Numbered from the stretch's first letter, positions 8,906-18,285 are shown. The stretch is DNA of 64,000 nt from Halomonas sp. GT (GCF_002082565.1 NZ_CP020562.1:558001-622000), one strand, 5' to 3'. Numbers and translations are program-made. Notes: generated by a model from the sequence alone, not told the origin.

Positions 8906-9353
8906 AGCCGCCGTTCACTGGCAGCACGCCCCTCACACAACTGACCCCAACACCTATTCGCGTAACCACCGTGTGAGTTTGAATGGCAACCAGCAGGTAG
9001 AGGTTTCCGCATCAGTTGAATTTAAAGGTGATGCCAATTGTGCCGACCCGGAGCAGATGCTGATTAGCGCCGTATCCAGTTGTCACATGCTGTTTTTCCT
9101 GGCCATTGCTGAAATGCAGGGCTTTAAGGTGGCGTCTTATCAGGATGATCCGAAAGGCTATCTGGAACGCAATGACAAAAAGGGGATGGCAATTACACGT
9201 ATTGAGCTATCACCACGCATCACTTTTAGCGGCGATAAAGCGCCCGATCAGAAAGCCATCGACAATATTCACAGCAAAGCCCACAGCAACTGCTTTATTC
9301 GTAACTCAGTCACCGCTGAGGTAACGATCAACTCGCTGCCACCTGCCGTTTGA
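8892..9353 (+). CDS. OsmC family protein
   Basis: A 153-residue OsmC/Ohr-fold protein. The two redox cysteines are in [11 protein letters not shown] (about residue 58) and [10 protein letters not shown], the expected spacing for a thiol-dependent peroxidase. A ribosome site AAGGAG sits inside the folD tail, and the genes overlap by 14 bases. Family members detoxify organic peroxides or handle reactive thiols. Within this operon it might protect the folate enzymes or deal with a reactive by-product such as a thiol, if the substrate carries sulfur; that is inference. YhfA-like OsmC proteins of unknown role are the alternative. Confidence 0.85.
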   Translation: MSVHEAAVHWQHAPHTTDPNTYSRNHRVSLNGNQQVEVSASVEFKGDANCADPEQMLISAVSSCHMLFFLAIAEMQGFKVASYQDDPKGYLERNDKKGMAITRIELSPRITFSGDKAPDQKAIDNIHSKAHSNCFIRNSVTAEVTINSLPPAV

Positions 9354-9377
9354 ATCAGTCATGTTCGTTGGGAGCCG

Positions 9378-10181
9378 ATGATGAATCATACGAACACCTC
9401 ACAAGACATTCTGATAAGGGAAGATAGGCAGGGCGCTGTTTATCTCACCTTAAATCGGCCAGAGAAGTTCAACACGCTTTCTGAAGCTATGCTCTCTGCG
9501 TTGCAACACGAGTTAGATGCCATTGCTGTTAATACTGCTGCACGCTGCGTCGTGATTGGAGGTAATGGGCGTGGATTTTGTGCTGGCCATGATCTAAAGG
9601 AAATGCGGTCGAATCCTGACCAAGCTTATTATCAAGCGCTGTTTCGCAATTGTAGTCGATTAATGCAGAGCGTTGTTGCACTGCCGATACCCGTGATTGC
9701 CAAAGTGCACGGCATGGCCACGGCGGCGGGGTGTCAGTTAGTGGCTAGCTGCGATCTGGCCATTGCTGGCCGTTCCGCAAGTTTTGCGGTGTCAGGTATT
9801 AACGTTGGACTGTTCTGCTCGACGCCTGCTGTGGCGTTATCGCGGTGCATACCTACCAAGAAAGCGTTCGATATGCTGATATCAGGAGAGTTTATTGATG
9901 CGAAGGCGGCGCTAGAGAAGGGGCTGGTGTCTGATATTTGTGAAGACGCTGAGTTAGACACGACTGTCGCCGCAAAGGTAGCTCAGATCCTAGCTAAAAG
10001 CCCAGCAGCAGTGCGTTATGGCAAGTCCATGTTTCATTCCCAGCGACAGATGGATTTAGCAGATGCTTATGACTTTGCTGGCAACGTAATGGCCGAAAAT
10101 ATGCTTAACCCAGATGCCCAAGAGGGAATAGACGCCTTCTTAAACAAGCGTAAACCCGTCTGGGGACAGCCTGGCCATTGA
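9378..10181 (+). CDS. Enoyl-CoA hydratase/isomerase-fold protein, ECHDC3-like
   Basis: A 267-residue crotonase-superfamily protein. The oxyanion-hole segments are present (GRGFCAGHDLKEM and GMATAAGCQLVAS), but the two glutamates used by true enoyl-CoA hydratases are replaced: Gln stands in AAGCQLV where GGCELA is usual, and FAVSGINVGLF replaces the second Glu motif. This pattern, with LFCSTPAVALSR, matches the ECHDC3-like branch, whose reaction is unclear. It lies directly before an acyl-CoA ligase gene and probably acts on that enzyme's CoA ester, perhaps as hydrolase, isomerase or lyase rather than as a hydratase. It is not a clear match for DmdD, which keeps the catalytic glutamates. Confidence 0.8.
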   Translation: MMNHTNTSQDILIREDRQGAVYLTLNRPEKFNTLSEAMLSALQHELDAIAVNTAARCVVIGGNGRGFCAGHDLKEMRSNPDQAYYQALFRNCSRLMQSVVALPIPVIAKVHGMATAAGCQLVASCDLAIAGRSASFAVSGINVGLFCSTPAVALSRCIPTKKAFDMLISGEFIDAKAALEKGLVSDICEDAELDTTVAAKVAQILAKSPAAVRYGKSMFHSQRQMDLADAYDFAGNVMAENMLNPDAQEGIDAFLNKRKPVWGQPGH

Positions 10182-10265
10182 ACGATTAGTGCTGAGGGTG
10201 AGAGGCGTCGCGTTGGCTGTAGAGCCAAGTGATGAGCGGTTGCTAACAATAAAAGGGATAAGACT

Positions 10266-11900
10266 ATGAGTGATATTTGCTATTTTAATCAAGTGCTTGA
10301 GAAAAATGCGGCGAATCATGCCGCGCTGTCACCGTTGAGCTTTATCCGTCGAGCGGCAACTGTCTACCCTGATCGTACAGCGCTAATCTATAACGAGAGC
10401 CACTATAGCTGGCGCGAAACGTATGCTCGCTGCTGTCAACTGGCATCACTGTTGACCCGCCTAGGCATCTCTAAAGGCGATACGGTAGCGGTAATGCTGC
10501 CTAATGTCCCCGCCATGTATGAAGCGCATTTTGGTGTGCCGATGGTGGGAGCCGTATTGAATGCGATCAATACCCGCTTGGATCCAGAAGCAATTGCCTT
10601 TATTTTGGATCATAGCCGCTCGCGTCTTTTACTTGTAGACCCAGAGTACACGGACGTGGTCGAGAAGGCCTTAGCCCAGTTGGAAGGGCCTACGCCACAG
10701 GTGATCAATGTCTCGGACCCGAGCCAGGGCACAGAGCGGTGGATTGGTGAATTTGAATATGAAGTGTTGCTAGCCAACCAGTATCTGTGGGACGACTGGC
10801 AGCTACCCGATGACGAATGGGATGCCATTGCGCTGGGGTATACCTCGGGCACCACCGGCAATCCCAAAGGGGTGGTTAGCCATCATCGTGGAGCTTATCT
10901 GAATGCCGTTAGCAACGTACTTTCCTGGACGCTACCCGCTAACGTGACCTACCTGTGGACACTGCCGATGTTTCATTGCAATGGCTGGTGCTTCCCATGG
11001 ACACTGGCCGCCATTGGTGGCACCAGTGTCTGTTTGCGCAGAGTGGATCCCGAGCACATCCTGGCGCTGATCAAAGAGCAGCGTGTTACTCATTACTGTG
11101 GGGCACCCATTGTACACACTATGATTGCCGATGCTGCTATGGCACGCGGAGCGCCGATTGAGCATAAAGTTTATGGGCTGATTGCCGGTGCCGCGCCACC
11201 TGCCTCTGTGCTAGAGCGGATGGAGAAAATTGGCATCGAACTCACCCATGTTTACGGGCTAACAGAGACCTACGGCCCGGCGTCGGTGTGCGTCAAGCAG
11301 AATGACTGGGCTCAACACTCACTGGAAGAGCGAGTACGGCTCAATGGCCGTCAAGGCGTCGCTTACCCGCTTCAGGAAGATATGGCGGTGCTCGACTCGG
11401 AAACACTGATACCCGTTCCCGCAGATGGCAAAACGGTCGGCGAAATTATGTTTCGCGGAAATATCGTCATGAAGGGGTATTTGCGCAATGAAATTGCCAC
11501 CCGCGAAGCGTTTGCTGGTGGCTGGTTTCATTCAGGCGATCTGGCCGTTATGGAGCCGGACGGCTATATCAAAATCCGCGATCGATTAAAGGACGTCATT
11601 ATCTCAGGGGGAGAAAATATTTCCTCCCTTGAAGTAGAAGATATTGTGCAACGTCACCCCGACGTCGAGCTTGCTGCGGTTGTTGCCATGGCAGATGAAA
11701 AGTGGGGGGAGGTACCTGCTGCCTTCGTTCAACTACGTTCTGGCAGTGTGCTTAGCGAAAGCGCTCTGATCCGTTTTTGTCGCGAGCAAATCACTCATTA
11801 CAAAGCGCCTAAAAAAATCATCTTTGGGCAGCTACCCACCACGGCAACCGGCAAAATTCAGAAATTTCAGCTGCGACAGCAGCTTGAAAAAACCTATTAG
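10266..11900 (+). CDS. Acyl-CoA synthetase (AMP-forming), DmdB-like size and family
   Basis: A 544-residue ANL-superfamily ligase. The phosphate-binding loop YTSGTTGNPKGVV is near residue 192, then the acyl-site region LPMFHCNGWCFPW, the A5 motif THVYGLTETYGP, GGWFHSGDLAV with the ATP-ribose Asp, and the C-terminal catalytic Lys in TATGKIQKFQLR. It activates a carboxylic acid to its CoA thioester with ATP. Length and family agree with medium-chain and methylmercaptopropionate ligases (DmdB), but sequence alone does not fix the acid. An 84-base gap separates it from the crotonase gene, so it is probably the last gene of the operon. It is followed by convergent genes. Confidence 0.85.
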   Translation: MSDICYFNQVLEKNAANHAALSPLSFIRRAATVYPDRTALIYNESHYSWRETYARCCQLASLLTRLGISKGDTVAVMLPNVPAMYEAHFGVPMVGAVLNAINTRLDPEAIAFILDHSRSRLLLVDPEYTDVVEKALAQLEGPTPQVINVSDPSQGTERWIGEFEYEVLLANQYLWDDWQLPDDEWDAIALGYTSGTTGNPKGVVSHHRGAYLNAVSNVLSWTLPANVTYLWTLPMFHCNGWCFPWTLAAIGGTSVCLRRVDPEHILALIKEQRVTHYCGAPIVHTMIADAAMARGAPIEHKVYGLIAGAAPPASVLERMEKIGIELTHVYGLTETYGPASVCVKQNDWAQHSLEERVRLNGRQGVAYPLQEDMAVLDSETLIPVPADGKTVGEIMFRGNIVMKGYLRNEIATREAFAGGWFHSGDLAVMEPDGYIKIRDRLKDVIISGGENISSLEVEDIVQRHPDVELAAVVAMADEKWGEVPAAFVQLRSGSVLSESALIRFCREQITHYKAPKKIIFGQLPTTATGKIQKFQLRQQLEKTY

Positions 11901-11920
11901 CCTGAATGCATGGAGGGCGA

Positions 11921-12175
11921 TCAGAGATACTTTTTCTTAATCAGGTAGGCAGTGATGACGGGGGCTAAGAAGACGATCAAAAAGAACGGCAACTCATACA
12001 TTAATGAGTATCCTGCGTGAACTACGCCGACCCATAGGTTGATACAAGCAGCGAGTAACCAGAGAACCGCAAAGACAATGAAATAGTGGGGGCGGAAAGC
12101 AGGTGCCAGCCTAGCCGCAAATGCCAGAATAGCAAAGAGTACTAAGCCAGCGCAGATAATCATTAGTGTATGCAT
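11921..12175 (-). CDS. Small hypothetical membrane protein
   Basis: An 84-residue protein with three predicted membrane helices, about residues 4-22 (MIICAGLVLFAILAFAARL), 32-52 and 60-78, and a basic end IKKKYL that suggests an inside-facing C-terminus. AGGAG lies upstream of ATG 12175. I do not recognise a named family. It follows the SDR gene on the same strand, separated by a stem-loop, so it may be expressed alone. Confidence 0.65.
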   Translation of the reverse strand: MHTLMIICAGLVLFAILAFAARLAPAFRPHYFIVFAVLWLLAACINLWVGVVHAGYSLMYELPFFLIVFLAPVITAYLIKKKYL

Positions 12176-12213
12176 AGGCTCCTCCAGTGGAAGATAGCGT
12201 TTTAATTATGAAG

Positions 12214-12240
12214 AATCGGCTGGCGTTCGGCCAGCCGATT
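12214..12240 (-). terminator. Stem-loop after the SDR gene
   Basis: An 11-base perfect stem (AATCGGCTGGC at 12214-12224 with GCCAGCCGATT at 12230-12240, five-base loop) sits immediately downstream of the SDR stop on the minus strand. Only a broken T/A-rich tract follows, so termination strength is uncertain. Confidence 0.6.
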
Positions 12241-12247
12241 TGACTGA

Positions 12248-13003
12248 TCAGCGCGTTGTATAGCCGCCATTGGCAAAAATTGTTTGGCCAGTAATCCACC
12301 AGCCGTCAGTTGCCAGGAAACGGATAATGGGGGAAATATCCTCGATTTTGGTAAGGTCCCCATTTAGTGATTGAGATTTATGGTATCCCACCCGCTCTGG
12401 CGTTTCCTGCCCGTAGAAGAAAGGAGTGTCCATGGGGCCGGGGCCAACGGCGGTTACCGAAATGCCACGCCCTGCGAACTCTTTTGCCGCCGCACGGGTG
12501 AAATGCTCCACGGGTGACTTGCCACCAGCGTAAGTGGAATAGCCATCAGTAAAGGCTGCAAGCAGGGAAGTGACAACAGTGATGATTTTTCCATTGTCAT
12601 TGAGATGCTTGCCTGCTTCCTTAATAAAGAAATACGCCGCCTTGGCATTGATCTCGAACATGGTGTCGTATTCGTCTTCGCTCGTCTCGACGATGGGCTT
12701 GCGCAACACCATACCTGCTGTGTTGACGGCGACATCGATGCCTCCGAATCTATTTTTGGCTTCTAGAAAAAGTGCTTCCACGTTGGCTGGCCGGGTTAAG
12801 TCACCTTGGGTGATGTAGGCGTCGCCACCCAAGCCTTTTACCGCATTAACCGTGTCTTCCGCGTCGGCACGGGTGGCATCGCTGTTGTAATGCACCACAA
12901 CTTTCGCACCCTCTTTAGCAACTTCACGGCTTAGAAGACCGCCGAGGTTTTTCGCACCGCCAGCGATAAGTACTACTTTGTTTTTAAAATCGTATGTCGC
13001 CAT
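12248..13003 (-). CDS. SDR family oxidoreductase
   Basis: A 251-residue classical short-chain dehydrogenase. The N-terminal nucleotide-binding glycines are in IAGGAKNLGGLLSR, the structural motif in VAVNTAGMV (NNAG equivalent), and the catalytic pair in YSTYAGGKSP (Tyr-x3-Lys). Substrate and cofactor are not readable; VVHYNSDATR after beta-strand 2 would fit an NADP enzyme. It is divergent from a LysR regulator 158 bases away, the usual arrangement for a LysR-controlled oxidoreductase. Confidence 0.9.
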   Translation of the reverse strand: MATYDFKNKVVLIAGGAKNLGGLLSREVAKEGAKVVVHYNSDATRADAEDTVNAVKGLGGDAYITQGDLTRPANVEALFLEAKNRFGGIDVAVNTAGMVLRKPIVETSEDEYDTMFEINAKAAYFFIKEAGKHLNDNGKIITVVTSLLAAFTDGYSTYAGGKSPVEHFTRAAAKEFAGRGISVTAVGPGPMDTPFFYGQETPERVGYHKSQSLNGDLTKIEDISPIIRFLATDGWWITGQTIFANGGYTTR

Positions 13004-13161
13004 GTTGATTACCTTCTTGGTATTTTGAAATCAAATGTATTTGCTGTTACGCCGAGCATCGACATCGGCTTGCAGATTCATTTTCTTCAGGCTGAGCATT
13101 GGTATAAACCGGCGTAAACTGACAGCATTTGTCGAGAATCACGAACAGTAAGGTGAGGGAA

Positions 13162-14082
13162 ATGGATCGGCTGGAAAGGCTGAATGTTTTTGTCCGTGTG
13201 GTGGATTGCATGAGCTTCACCCGTGCTGCAGAGAGCCTGAGTATTCCTCGCTCTACGGTATCGACAGCGGTGAAAGATTTAGAGAGCACGCTGGGAGCCC
13301 GTCTGATTAATCGGACGACGCGGGCGCTTGATATCACCGAAGAGGGGCAACTGCTGTACAAGCAGGCGCTGTTATTGTTGGAGGATTATGAGCGGTTAAC
13401 AGGTGCGTTTCCCGCGGAAGCGGGGCGTCCCAGCGGCAAGCTGCGCATTAATGTCCCAGGGCGACTAGGACGGCGGGTGCTAGTACCTGCGCTGCCAGAT
13501 TTCCTCGACCGATACCCGGATATTGATATTCAAATGGGAGTGACTGATCGAGCGGTTGATTTAGTAGGCGAGGGGGTGGATTGCGTGATCCGAGTGGGGG
13601 AGCTGGCAGACAGTAACCTTATTGCCCGCCCACTTGGCAGTTTGCCGCTGTGCAATTGTGCGAGCCCTGCTTATCTAGCCCGCTTTGGCATGCCTAAGAC
13701 GATTGCTGATCTATCCGCTCATCGTATAGTTGCATTCGTTTCGTCCATCTCAGGCAGTGTTGAGAGTTGGGAATATCAGCAAGGAGGTCGGGTGGAGAGT
13801 GCTCTACTCCCTGCTCGGGTCACCGTGAACACAGCAGAAGCGCTCATAGCTGGTGCTTTGGCTGGCTTGGGGCTAACCCAGGTCCCCCGTTACGATGTTC
13901 AACATCACCTGGAATCCGGAAGACTGGTTAGTATTCTGCCTAGTACAGTACCCGACCCCATGCCCATAACTCTGTTGTACCCACATCGTGAGCACATGAC
14001 GCGGCGTCTTGAAGCATTTATAGACTGGGTGGTGCCGGTATTACAGAGCCAAGTGTTGAGGTCGTCAAATCAGGAGCCATGA
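13162..14082 (+). CDS. LysR family transcriptional regulator
   Basis: I start at ATG 13162 (MDRLERLNVFVRVVD), with AGGTGAGGGA just upstream, rather than at the TTG 11 codons earlier; this gives 306 residues. The N-terminal winged helix (SFTRAAESLSIPRSTVSTAVK, about residues 17-37) and the PBP2-type effector domain are complete. The CrgA/AaeR-like style (RLINRTTRALDITEEGQ) is common among regulators of oxidoreductases. It probably controls the divergent SDR gene, and itself, from the 158-base gap. Confidence 0.9.
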   Translation: MDRLERLNVFVRVVDCMSFTRAAESLSIPRSTVSTAVKDLESTLGARLINRTTRALDITEEGQLLYKQALLLLEDYERLTGAFPAEAGRPSGKLRINVPGRLGRRVLVPALPDFLDRYPDIDIQMGVTDRAVDLVGEGVDCVIRVGELADSNLIARPLGSLPLCNCASPAYLARFGMPKTIADLSAHRIVAFVSSISGSVESWEYQQGGRVESALLPARVTVNTAEALIAGALAGLGLTQVPRYDVQHHLESGRLVSILPSTVPDPMPITLLYPHREHMTRRLEAFIDWVVPVLQSQVLRSSNQEP

Positions 14083-14588
14083 TCAATGACGTTAAGAAAT
14101 TTTCCCCTATGCCCTAATACCAGTCAGTCAAGGCTGACTGGCATTACCCTCTAGTCCTATATAGCAAAGCGGCCACCTCCCGAAGCGTGCACCTCACGCA
14201 TTCCCGAGTCACCGCACTGTCATTCCCGAGTGGGGTTATCGGGAATCCACTTTGACCTTAGCTTGCAGCAGCCCGAAACCCCAGATCAACTTGGATTCCC
14301 GCTAAGGGCTTGCGGGAATGACGATGGCGGCTCTGAGGGCTGGGGCGCACCAAAGGATCAGGGAGATGTATCCAGAGGAAAGGTTGCCAGTCTGCTACTA
14401 CCTATACTCTTTCGAGGGCGCCTTAACTGATACGCATTGGAATAAAATCGGGGAACACAGAAAACGGCAACTTAGAGCGCAGATCGGTTAGTCCAGTCTA
14501 ATGAGTTTATGCACGCTGACGCAGGATGCTATTTGAAACTGCGCACTCACCGAAATCACGAACTACTTGAAACCGCGAGGGGTTGGGG
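14083..14588. other. Gene-poor gap of about 500 bases
   Basis: No convincing reading frame fills this stretch; a 66-codon frame at 14230 overlaps repeat DNA and resembles nothing. It holds a hairpin with an 8-base stem (CCAGTCAG at 14120-14127, CTGACTGG at 14134-14141), which may end the LysR transcript although no T-run follows, and a pair of inverted repeat units listed separately. The last 250 bases before the next gene show nothing I can name. Confidence 0.6.
14196..14322. repeat. Paired CATTCCCG-type interspersed repeat
   Basis: Bases 14219-14249 run GTCATTCCCGA to TCGGGAATCCA, themselves an imperfect hairpin, and 14292-14322 run TGGATTCCCGC to GCGGGAATGAC, the same kind of unit in the opposite orientation. 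A further half unit, GCATTCCCGAGTCA, lies near 14198. Hairpins with GGATTCCCGC/GCGGGAATGAC arms are widespread extragenic repeats in proteobacteria, and two outward-facing copies about 40 bases apart look like a MITE or REP doublet. No transposase is nearby. Confidence 0.7.
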
Positions 14589-15287
14589 ATGCATGACACG
14601 GCAATTGTATTGGGCTCAACCGGGGCTATTGGCAAACAGTTAGTCACCCAGTTAACCCAGCGAGAAGAGCTCGCCCATGTCATCGTACTGACGCGCCGTG
14701 AGTTGATGGTGTCGCAGGTTTTTCCGGTGGCTATCTCCTCCAAAATTAGCCTTTGTGTGATTGATTTTGAAAAGTTGGAAGAGCAGGCGGCGGGTTTAAT
14801 ACCTGCTGGTTCAATGGCGTTTGTGGCATTAGGCACAACGAAAAAGCAGGCGGGAAGTGAAGCGGCTTTTCGCGCTATTGATCATGGGCTAGTACTAGCG
14901 TTTGCTCGCGCATGTAAGTCTGCTGATGTCAGCCAACTAGGCGTCGTAACAGCAGCTGGTGCCAATGCGCGTTCTGTTAGTTTTTATAACCGCGTGAAAG
15001 GCGAGGTGGAACAGGATCTTCAAGCGCTAGGCCTGTCGAGCGTGTTTTTTGCCCGGCCTTCACTGCTGCTGGGGCGACCGGAGGAGGGACGGGGTGTGGA
15101 AAATATCGCGGCCACGCTATTGACGCCAATGACGCCGTTACTTCCTAAAGCGGTACGCCCTATTGCGACACAGCGGGTTGCAGCGGCAATGATTGACGTG
15201 GCGTTTAGTGGTGAGCCGAATCGGCCGACGTTTGTGCTATCAAATGCTGCTATGCACTCAATATCGTGCTCTTTGACTAGTGGCTAG
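14589..15287 (+). CDS. Atypical SDR / NAD(P)-binding oxidoreductase (HTATIP2/YbjT-like)
   Basis: From ATG 14589 the protein has 232 residues; an alternative TTG lies two codons earlier. The N-terminal Rossmann motif is AIVLGSTGAIGKQLVTQL, followed by VALGTTKKQAGSEAAFRAID and VVTAAGANARSVSFYNRVKGEVE, a pattern seen in the HTATIP2/CC3 and NAD-dependent epimerase-like atypical SDR group. YNRVKGE may supply the Tyr-x3-Lys pair. Function unknown. A strong terminator follows 30 bases after the stop, and the neighbours are on other transcripts, so it is probably a single-gene unit. Confidence 0.8.
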   Translation: MHDTAIVLGSTGAIGKQLVTQLTQREELAHVIVLTRRELMVSQVFPVAISSKISLCVIDFEKLEEQAAGLIPAGSMAFVALGTTKKQAGSEAAFRAIDHGLVLAFARACKSADVSQLGVVTAAGANARSVSFYNRVKGEVEQDLQALGLSSVFFARPSLLLGRPEEGRGVENIAATLLTPMTPLLPKAVRPIATQRVAAAMIDVAFSGEPNRPTFVLSNAAMHSISCSLTSG

Positions 15288-15317
15288 CGTTGATTAAGAA
15301 GTGAGTTAACATCCAGA

Positions 15318-15340
15318 ACGGCACCTCGCGGTGCCGTTTT
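15318..15340 (+). terminator. Rho-independent terminator
   Basis: Perfect 8-base GC-rich stem (ACGGCACC 15318-15325, GGTGCCGT 15330-15337) with a TCGC loop and a run TTTTGGTTT. It ends the atypical SDR transcript, and lies between it and the convergent valS. Confidence 0.88.
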
Positions 15341-15367
15341 GGTTTCGGCTGTGTTAGCTAACCCGTT

Positions 15368-18214
15368 TTACAGCGCCGCGATCTTCGCTTGTTGCTCTTC
15401 CAGAAGCTTTTTGGCAGCTTGGAATTCAGCGAGTTTGCCACGCTCTTTTTCCACCACGGCTTCCGGGGCTTTGGCGATAAAGCCGTCGTTGCCGAGCTTC
15501 TTCTCGATACCGCCGATCAACTTGTCCTGCTTTTCAATTTCTTTAGCTAGTCGTTTGAGTTCGGCGTCTTTATCGATTAGATCCGCCATGGGCACCAGCA
15601 CTTCCATATCGCCCACTAGCTGCGTTGCGCAGAGTGGTGCGTCGTCTGGGTTGGATAGCCAGGTGGCGCTTTCCAACTTAGCCAGCTTGGCGAGGAAGTG
15701 GCGGTTGCTTTCCAAGCGCTGGGCGTCTTCCGGCTTGCCTTTGGTGAGCAGTACGTCCAGCGGTTTGCCAGGGGCAATGTTCATCTCGGCGCGGATGTTA
15801 CGCACTGCGATAATCACGCCTTTCAACCATTCGATATCTCGAGTGGCCTGTTCGTCGATTTTGCTTTCGTCGGCTTCCGGCCAGGCTTGGAGCATGATAG
15901 ACGCGCCATCACCGACGAAGGTGCCTGCCAGCGGCGCAACGCGCTGCCATATCTCTTCTGAGATATAGGGCATCATCGGATGGGCGAGGCGCAGAATCGT
16001 TTCCAGTACGCGCACGAGCGTACGGCGGGTGCCACGTTTGGCTTCCGCACTGGCGTTTTCGTCCCATAAAACAGGCTTGGAAAGCTCCAAGTACCAGTCG
16101 CAGTACTCGTTCCAGACAAACTCATACAGCGCTTGGGAAGCGTGGTCAAAGCGGTACTCGTCCATCGCTTTGGTGACCTGGGTTTCGGTTTTCTGCAGCT
16201 GGGAAATAATCCAGCGGTCGGCCAGTGAAAGCTCAACGTCGCCACCCTCTGTTCCGCAATCTTCACCTTCGGCATTCATAAGCACGTAGCGTGAAGCGTT
16301 CCACAGCTTGTTGCAGAAGTTGCGATAGCCATCCAGGCGGTTCATATCAAACTTAATATCGCGCCCGGTGGTTGCCTGGGAAAGGAACGTAAAGCGCAGG
16401 GCATCGGTGCCGTGGGCTTCAATGCCGTCTTTAAATTCGTCCTTGGTCGCTTTGGCAATGGCTTTGGCCTGTTTCGGCTGCATCATATTGCCGGTGCGCT
16501 TTTCCAGCAGCGCATCTAGTGTGACGCCGTCAATCAGGTCGATGGGGTCCAGCACATTGCCCTTGGATTTGGACATTTTCTGACCCTGTCCGTCGCGTAC
16601 CAAACCGTGCACATAAACGGTTTTGAACGGTACTTCGCCAGTGAACTTGAGGGTCATCATGATCATCCGGGCAACCCAGAAGAAGATAATGTCAAAACCG
16701 GTCACCAGCACGCTGGAGGGGTGGAAGGTTTCCAGTTCTGGGGTTTTTTCCGGCCAGCCTAGCGTGCCGAACGTCCACAGGCCCGAGCTGAACCAGGTGT
16801 CGAGGACGTCTTCGTCTTGGGTCAGTGTCACCTCTGCAGCTAAGCCGTGCTTCTCGCGGGCTTCCTCCTCGCTACGGGCAACGTACACATTGCCTTCCGC
16901 GTCGTACCAGGCAGGAATGCGGTGGCCCCACCACAGCTGGCGGGAGATACACCAGTCTTGCAGGTCGCGCATCCAAGCGAAGTACATGTTTTCGTAGTTC
17001 TTCGGTACAAACTGGATATCCCCGTTTTCTACCGCTTCAATGGCGGGCTTGGCCAGGGTTTCTACCGCAACAAACCACTGGTCGGTGAGCAGCGGCTCGA
17101 TCACATCGCCAGAGCGGTCGCCATAGGGCAGGGTGTTATTAACTGCTTCCACCTGTTCCAGCAGACCCAATGCGTCCATATCGGCCACAATCTGCTTACG
17201 CGCTTCAAAACGGTCCAGCCCTGCGTACTTGGCGGGCAGGCTGGCGTCTTCGTCGGGCTGGGGAGTGCCTTTCAGGTCGAAGATTTCAGCGCGCTCAAGG
17301 ATGGTGGCATCCTTGGTAAATACGTTGATCAGCAGATGGTTCTGGCGCTTGCCGACTTCGTAGTCATTGAAGTCGTGGGCCGGGGTGATCTTCACGCAGC
17401 CGGAGCCTTTTTCCATATCGGCGTGCTCGTCGGCAACGATAGGAATGCGGCGGCCGACCAGCGGCAATTCGATAAATTTGCCGACCAGCGAGGCATAGCG
17501 AGCATCGTCGGGGTTAACCGCGACACCCGTATCGCCTAGCAAGGTTTCAGGGCGAGTGGTTGCCACGACCAGATAATCTTTACCATCGGTGGTTTTGACG
17601 CCATCGGCCAGCGGGTAGCGGAAGTGCCAGAAGCTGCCCTGCTGATCTTTGTTTTCCACTTCTAGGTCGGAAATGGCGGTGTGCAGGGTAGGGTCCCAGT
17701 TCACCAGGCGTTTGCCACGGTAGATCAACTTTTCTTCGTGCAAGCGCACGAACACTTCTTGCACGGCTTTATAGAAGCCGTCATCCATCGTGAAGCGCTC
17801 GCGGGACCAATCAACGCTGGCGCCCATGCGGCGCAACTGGCGGGTGATGTGGCCGCCGGACTCCTCTTTCCACTCCCATACCTTGTCGATAAACGCATCG
17901 CGGCCCAGGTCGTGGCGGGTTTTGCCTTCTTCCGCGGCAATTTTACGCTCAACCAGCATTTGCGTGGCGATTCCGGCGTGGTCGGTGCCTACCTGCCACA
18001 GGGTGTTGTTGCCCTGCATCCGCTTCCAGCGCGTCAGGGTATCCATAATGGTGTCCTGGAACGCGTGGCCCATGTGCAGGCTGCCGGTCACGTTAGGCGG
18101 CGGAATCATGATCGAAAACGGCTTACCGCGGCCTGTTGGGGCGAAGCGGTTGTCGGCTTCCCAGCGTTCGTACCAGCGGGTTTCGATCTGTTCGGGTTGG
18201 TAGGTCTTTTCCAT
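15368..18214 (-). CDS. valS: Valyl-tRNA synthetase
   Basis: 948 residues, full length for bacterial ValRS. The class I signatures are HMGH at residues 47-50 (in [12 protein letters not shown]) and KMSKSKGNV near 548. The editing domain carries [17 protein letters not shown], the anticodon-binding part follows, and the C-terminus is the coiled-coil arm typical of ValRS ([19 protein letters not shown]). Charges tRNA-Val in the cytoplasm. Downstream on the minus strand of the type I secretion genes, whereas in many gammaproteobacteria it directly follows holC. Confidence 0.98.
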   Translation of the reverse strand: MEKTYQPEQIETRWYERWEADNRFAPTGRGKPFSIMIPPPNVTGSLHMGHAFQDTIMDTLTRWKRMQGNNTLWQVGTDHAGIATQMLVERKIAAEEGKTRHDLGRDAFIDKVWEWKEESGGHITRQLRRMGASVDWSRERFTMDDGFYKAVQEVFVRLHEEKLIYRGKRLVNWDPTLHTAISDLEVENKDQQGSFWHFRYPLADGVKTTDGKDYLVVATTRPETLLGDTGVAVNPDDARYASLVGKFIELPLVGRRIPIVADEHADMEKGSGCVKITPAHDFNDYEVGKRQNHLLINVFTKDATILERAEIFDLKGTPQPDEDASLPAKYAGLDRFEARKQIVADMDALGLLEQVEAVNNTLPYGDRSGDVIEPLLTDQWFVAVETLAKPAIEAVENGDIQFVPKNYENMYFAWMRDLQDWCISRQLWWGHRIPAWYDAEGNVYVARSEEEAREKHGLAAEVTLTQDEDVLDTWFSSGLWTFGTLGWPEKTPELETFHPSSVLVTGFDIIFFWVARMIMMTLKFTGEVPFKTVYVHGLVRDGQGQKMSKSKGNVLDPIDLIDGVTLDALLEKRTGNMMQPKQAKAIAKATKDEFKDGIEAHGTDALRFTFLSQATTGRDIKFDMNRLDGYRNFCNKLWNASRYVLMNAEGEDCGTEGGDVELSLADRWIISQLQKTETQVTKAMDEYRFDHASQALYEFVWNEYCDWYLELSKPVLWDENASAEAKRGTRRTLVRVLETILRLAHPMMPYISEEIWQRVAPLAGTFVGDGASIMLQAWPEADESKIDEQATRDIEWLKGVIIAVRNIRAEMNIAPGKPLDVLLTKGKPEDAQRLESNRHFLAKLAKLESATWLSNPDDAPLCATQLVGDMEVLVPMADLIDKDAELKRLAKEIEKQDKLIGGIEKKLGNDGFIAKAPEAVVEKERGKLAEFQAAKKLLEEQQAKIAAL

Positions 18215-18269
18215 GGGGGAGTCGGCTCACGGCTTGCAAAAAAATGGTGGCAAGTATACCGCGAACGAC

Positions 18270-18285
18270 CCCCTGGCGTCAGGGG
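18270..18285 (-). terminator. Short stem-loop between the HlyD gene and valS
   Basis: CCCCTG (18270-18275) and CAGGGG (18280-18285) form a 6-base GC stem with a four-base loop, 23 bases after the HlyD-like stop. There is no T-run, so it may weaken rather than stop read-through into valS. Confidence 0.35.

Noticed and set aside
3473..11900. Naming the cluster as a DMSP catabolism operon (dmdABCD)
   Set aside because: No DmdC dehydrogenase, the crotonase lacks DmdD catalytic glutamates, and the methyl donor cannot be read from sequence. Only DmdA-like and DmdB-like family level is claimed.
14230..14430. A 66-codon gene in the large gap
   Set aside because: The frame overlaps the paired interspersed repeat and has no ribosome site or similarity.
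16847..17539. A 230-codon plus-strand frame inside valS
   Set aside because: Same reason: the opposite strand encodes the conserved ValRS core.
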